From UBA8886 sp963578705 (GTDB lineage: Archaea > Thermoplasmatota > Poseidoniia > MGIII > CG-Epi1): a stretch of 16,444 nucleotides of DNA. A model generated the notes under the pieces. It was not told the origin of the DNA. It saw only the letters and a program-made list of their open reading frames with translations, and ran no database searches. Shown piece after piece: positions 13,951 through 16,444 of the stretch (position 1 is the stretch's first letter; every line of letters begins with the position of its first letter). The DNA is taken from the NCBI GenBank assembly GCA_963578705.1, contig CAUZDT010000027.1, forward strand, positions 1 through 16,444. Reading direction: 5' to 3'. The position numbers and the translations under genes are program-made.

Positions 13951-14733
13951 ATGATGGAAGGCGAAGCGGCCGCAGCTCCTGCCCCGGTCCAGCAAAAAGG
14001 ATTCGTGGAACTATTTAGTGAAACGTTCAGGTTTTTCGGCAGCAACTTCGTGATGATTGCCAGCATAATCTTCCCGGTTTTCTTCGTAGTCAACATTGTC
14101 CTGCCATTCCTGCAGGATTACATCCCCGATCTTGCCGAGATACTGGGCCTTGCCACTGGCAATGAATACTTGGACGACATAATTAATGACGTTCTGGGTG
14201 GCTTGCTGATAGGCATAGTCGCGTTGATTATGGGAGGAATCGCCGAAATTGCTTTGATTAAGGCTATTGCCGACCAGTTGTCGGGCACACCAGTTTCGCT
14301 GGCAGACGCCTTCTCAACTGGAGTAAGTCTCCTGCCTTTCTATGCCATAACTGGTATCCTCTTCCTGGTCATCGACGGTATCGGGTGGATACTGGTGTTA
14401 ATCCCCGGTATAATCATTATGGTCTACTGGGGTTTCTGGGGCATGGCGGTGGTGCTGCGGGACCAGCATACCTTTGGGGCCTTCTCTTACAGCTACAGGC
14501 TCGTTTCGGGCAATTTCCTGAGGATACTGCTTTACTGGATTGCCCTCCTCATTCTATTTTTTGTCCTTGGTATTATCTGGGACCCAATTTCGGGTGCCAT
14601 AGTGCAGGGTGCTGAGGGCGAAATGGTCTACAACGCCACCTCGGCGCTGGCAGCTGCCTTATGGAGGACAGTGGAAACTATCTATGCTATCTTCCTCATA
14701 ATTCTGTTCTTGGATTTGGAAAAGACTCGGTAA
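13951..14733 (+). CDS. multi-pass membrane protein, GDPDase-membrane-domain/YciC-like
   Basis: The protein has 260 residues. A short Ala/Pro/Glu-rich cytoplasmic-looking N-terminus is followed by about six hydrophobic segments (near 33-54, 81-105, 126-142, 145-168, 188-210, 232-255). The motif FGAFSYSYRLVSGNFLRILL around 175-193 and the early LFSETFRFFGSNF resemble the repeated ear/Sxxlt-xG-f pattern of YciC-like proteins and of the glycerophosphodiester phosphodiesterase membrane domain. No phosphodiesterase catalytic domain is present, so no enzymatic role is proposed. Base composition is visibly less GC-rich than in any neighbour (many AT-ending codons such as ATA, ATT, GTA). This suggests a different origin or relaxed codon choice. 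The TATA box 25 bp upstream indicates it is transcribed on its own. Confidence 0.75.
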   Translation: MMEGEAAAAPAPVQQKGFVELFSETFRFFGSNFVMIASIIFPVFFVVNIVLPFLQDYIPDLAEILGLATGNEYLDDIINDVLGGLLIGIVALIMGGIAEIALIKAIADQLSGTPVSLADAFSTGVSLLPFYAITGILFLVIDGIGWILVLIPGIIIMVYWGFWGMAVVLRDQHTFGAFSYSYRLVSGNFLRILLYWIALLILFFVLGIIWDPISGAIVQGAEGEMVYNATSALAAALWRTVETIYAIFLIILFLDLEKTR

Positions 14734-14776
14734 GCAAGAAAGGCAGTCTACAGCAATTATACAGGACTGGGCAACG

Positions 14777-14785
14777 TTCATAACT
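14777..14785 (+). promoter_or_regulatory. possible TATA-like box of gcvP
   Basis: TTCATAACT is centred about 33 bp before the gcvP ATG, which would imply a short leader of several bases. A second candidate, AATTATAC at 14755-14762, is about 55 bp upstream. I cannot decide between them. No Shine-Dalgarno sequence is visible. Confidence 0.25.
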
Positions 14786-14813
14786 CCGGCCAGCGTGCCG
14801 CCGCTGTTTCTGC

Positions 14814-16444
14814 ATGGGCGCCCCACTCGAGCATCCCGACACCTTCGTGCGCCGGCACATCGGGCCGGCGCCAGCTGACATCCCCGAGATGCTCGCCGAG
14901 CTCGGCTGCGCGAGCCTCGACGAGCTGGTCGACGCGGTCGTGCCGGCCGACATTCGCCTGGCGGGGACGCTCGAGCTGCCGCCGCCGCTCTCTGAAGCGG
15001 CGGCACTGGCGGCGCTGCGCGAGCTCGCGGGGCGCAACGTAGTCGCGCGCAGCTACCTCGGGATGGGCTACTACGGTACAGTCACGCCGCCCGCGCTGCG
15101 GCGCAACCTGCTCGAGAACCCCGGCTGGTATACAGCGTATACACCCTACCAGCCGGAAATCGCGCAGGGGCGGCTCGAAGCGCTGCTCAACTTCCAGACC
15201 ATGGTCTGCGACCTGACGGCGATGGAAATCGCCAATGCCTCGCTGCTCGACGAAGCGACTGCTGCCGCCGAAGCGATGGCGCTGGCGTGCAACGCGGCGC
15301 GCGGCGACCGCGCCACTTTCGTGGTCGCCGCTGACTGCCATCCGCAAACCATCGCCGTCGTGCGAACCCGCGCGGCGCCGCTGGGCTTACGCGTCGTCGT
15401 CTCCCAGCTGGCGGAGATGGAGTTCGACGACGACGTGTTCGGCGTGCTGCTCCAGTATCCCGCCACCGACGGCGCGGTCTGCAACTACACCGGCGTGGTC
15501 GCCGCGGCACACGACGCCGGCGCGCTGGCGGTCGTCGCGACCGACCTGCTGGCGCTCTGCCTGCTCAAGCCGCCCGGCGAATGGGGCGCCGACATCGTCG
15601 TCGGCTCGTCGCAGCGCTTCGGCGTGCCGCTGGGCTACGGCGGCCCGCACGCGGCGTTCTTCGCGACGCGCAACGCGCTCAAGCGGCGGCTGCCGGGCCG
15701 GCTCGTCGGCGTTTCGCGCGACGCGCATGGCGCGCCCGCACTGCGGCTGGCGCTGCAGACGCGCGAGCAACACATCCGGCGTGACCGTGCAACGAGCAAC
15801 ATCTGCACCGCGCAAGTCCTGCTCGCGGTCAGCGCGGCGATGTACGCGGTCTACCACGGCCCCCGTAAGTTGCGTGCCATCGCGGAGCGGGTGCATTGCC
15901 TTACGGGGATGCTCGCGGCTTCGCTACGCGCGGCTGGCGTTCCGGTCGCGCATGACCACTACTTCGATACGCTGCGCGTCACCGCCCCCGGCGCGCTCGA
16001 ACGCGCCGCAAAGCACGGCATCAACCTGCGCGACCTCGGTGACGGCGACGTCGGCATCGCGCTCGACGAGACCGTCGGCGAAGCCGAGGTCGCGGAATTG
16101 CTGGCGGTCTTCGGCGCGAAACTGGCGTCCCCGCCAGGCGACGAGTTACCGGCCGCGCTGGCGCGCGCATCGCCCTATCTCGCGCACCCGGTTTTCAACA
16201 AGTACCACAGCGAGACCGAGTTCATGCGCTACCTGCACCGGCTCGAGACGAAGGACCTCGCGCTGAACACCAGCATGATTCCGCTCGGCTCCTGCACCAT
16301 GAAGCTCAATGCGGCGGCCGAGTTGGAGCCGATATCGTGGCCTGGCTTCGCTGACCTCCACCCCTTCGCGCCCCCAGAGCAGGCGGTCGGCTACCGCCAC
16401 CTCATCACCGACCTCGAAGCGTGGTTCTGCGAAATGACCGGCTT
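14814..16444 (+). CDS. gcvP: glycine decarboxylase (P-protein), single-chain form, C-terminus off the window
   Basis: The P-protein of the glycine cleavage system uses PLP to decarboxylate glycine and passes the aminomethyl group to lipoyl-GcvH. The open frame from the ATG at 14814 gives 543 complete codons. TFVRRHIGPAPADIPEML at the start, ARSYLGMGYYGTVTPPALRR and NPGWYTAYTPYQPEIAQGR, and GGPHAAFFATR are typical of the N-terminal (GcvPA-like) half. The frame then continues without a stop through HPVFNKYHSETEFMRYL and SMIPLGSCTMKLN (about 485-500), which belong to the C-terminal (GcvPB-like) half. So this is the fused chain of about 950 residues usual in bacteria and eukaryotes, whereas many archaea have two separate subunits. 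The PLP lysine lies beyond the right edge. Other gcv genes are not in the window. Confidence 0.95.
   Translation, partial: MGAPLEHPDTFVRRHIGPAPADIPEMLAELGCASLDELVDAVVPADIRLAGTLELPPPLSEAAALAALRELAGRNVVARSYLGMGYYGTVTPPALRRNLLENPGWYTAYTPYQPEIAQGRLEALLNFQTMVCDLTAMEIANASLLDEATAAAEAMALACNAARGDRATFVVAADCHPQTIAVVRTRAAPLGLRVVVSQLAEMEFDDDVFGVLLQYPATDGAVCNYTGVVAAAHDAGALAVVATDLLALCLLKPPGEWGADIVVGSSQRFGVPLGYGGPHAAFFATRNALKRRLPGRLVGVSRDAHGAPALRLALQTREQHIRRDRATSNICTAQVLLAVSAAMYAVYHGPRKLRAIAERVHCLTGMLAASLRAAGVPVAHDHYFDTLRVTAPGALERAAKHGINLRDLGDGDVGIALDETVGEAEVAELLAVFGAKLASPPGDELPAALARASPYLAHPVFNKYHSETEFMRYLHRLETKDLALNTSMIPLGSCTMKLNAAAELEPISWPGFADLHPFAPPEQAVGYRHLITDLEAWFCEMTG

Noticed and set aside
15235..16266. 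Plus-strand open frame of 343 codons inside gcvP
   Set aside because: It is a shifted frame of gcvP, rich in Arg, Ser and Thr; the gcvP frame carries the conserved motifs.
1..16444. CRISPR array, transposase, IS ends, rRNA, defence system
   Set aside because: Read through both strands and found no spaced direct repeats, transposase frames or known defence genes. The only mobile-element hint is the tag remnant at the tRNA.

Overview
The window looks like a piece of a high-GC archaeal chromosome. The evidence is a topoisomerase VI B subunit, an archaeal fibrillarin (FlpA), an Lhr-type helicase, and a mevalonate kinase next to an aconitase X and a UbiD-type decarboxylase. TATA-like boxes about 25 bp upstream of start codons, with no visible Shine-Dalgarno sequences, also point to an archaeon. 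A euryarchaeon of the Thermoplasmatota / marine group II-III kind is my best guess, but no 16S or taxonomic marker is present, so this is tentative. Two features are more bacterial in flavour: a single-chain glycine decarboxylase GcvP and the C-terminal piece of a DNA-3-methyladenine glycosylase (tag).

Layout. 1-4769 (-): a very large Lhr-family helicase (more than 1589 residues) running off the left edge. 4867-4941 (+): tRNA-Thr(GGU) with encoded CCA, followed by a small inverted repeat and a 5'-truncated tag remnant (4972-5217) ending on the fibrillarin gene. 5214-11817 (-): a compact co-directional run transcribed right to left, mvk > ubiD-like > fused acnX > top6B > flpA, with 4-bp start/stop overlaps at mvk/ubiD (ATGA) and top6B/flpA (GTGA). 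Divergent from mvk, 11895-12824 (+) encodes a DUF6159-like membrane protein, followed by ubiX (12880-13440, +). A DUF2203 protein (13437-13871, -) converges on ubiX. Then come a second, visibly less GC-rich membrane protein (13951-14733, +) and the first 543 codons of gcvP (14814 to the right edge, +).

How the genes work together. Mevalonate kinase, the fused aconitase X (phosphomevalonate dehydratase), the UbiD-type decarboxylase (anhydromevalonate phosphate decarboxylase) and UbiX (maker of the prenylated FMN the decarboxylase needs) are the enzymes of the archaeal mevalonate route. That route runs mevalonate > mevalonate 5-phosphate > trans-anhydromevalonate 5-phosphate > isopentenyl phosphate. 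The last enzyme, isopentenyl phosphate kinase, is not in the window. top6B and flpA are linked to this run by position; top6A and nop5, their usual partners, are not visible here.

The strongest second-look items are the single-polypeptide phosphomevalonate dehydratase with a perfect 36-bp palindrome in its interdomain linker, a recurring TTAA/TAAA box 24-27 bp before most starts, the oversized Lhr with an AlkZ-like C-terminal half, and the tag remnant beside the tRNA. No CRISPR array, rRNA, insertion sequence or transposase was found. No gene-free stretch exceeds about 110 bp.
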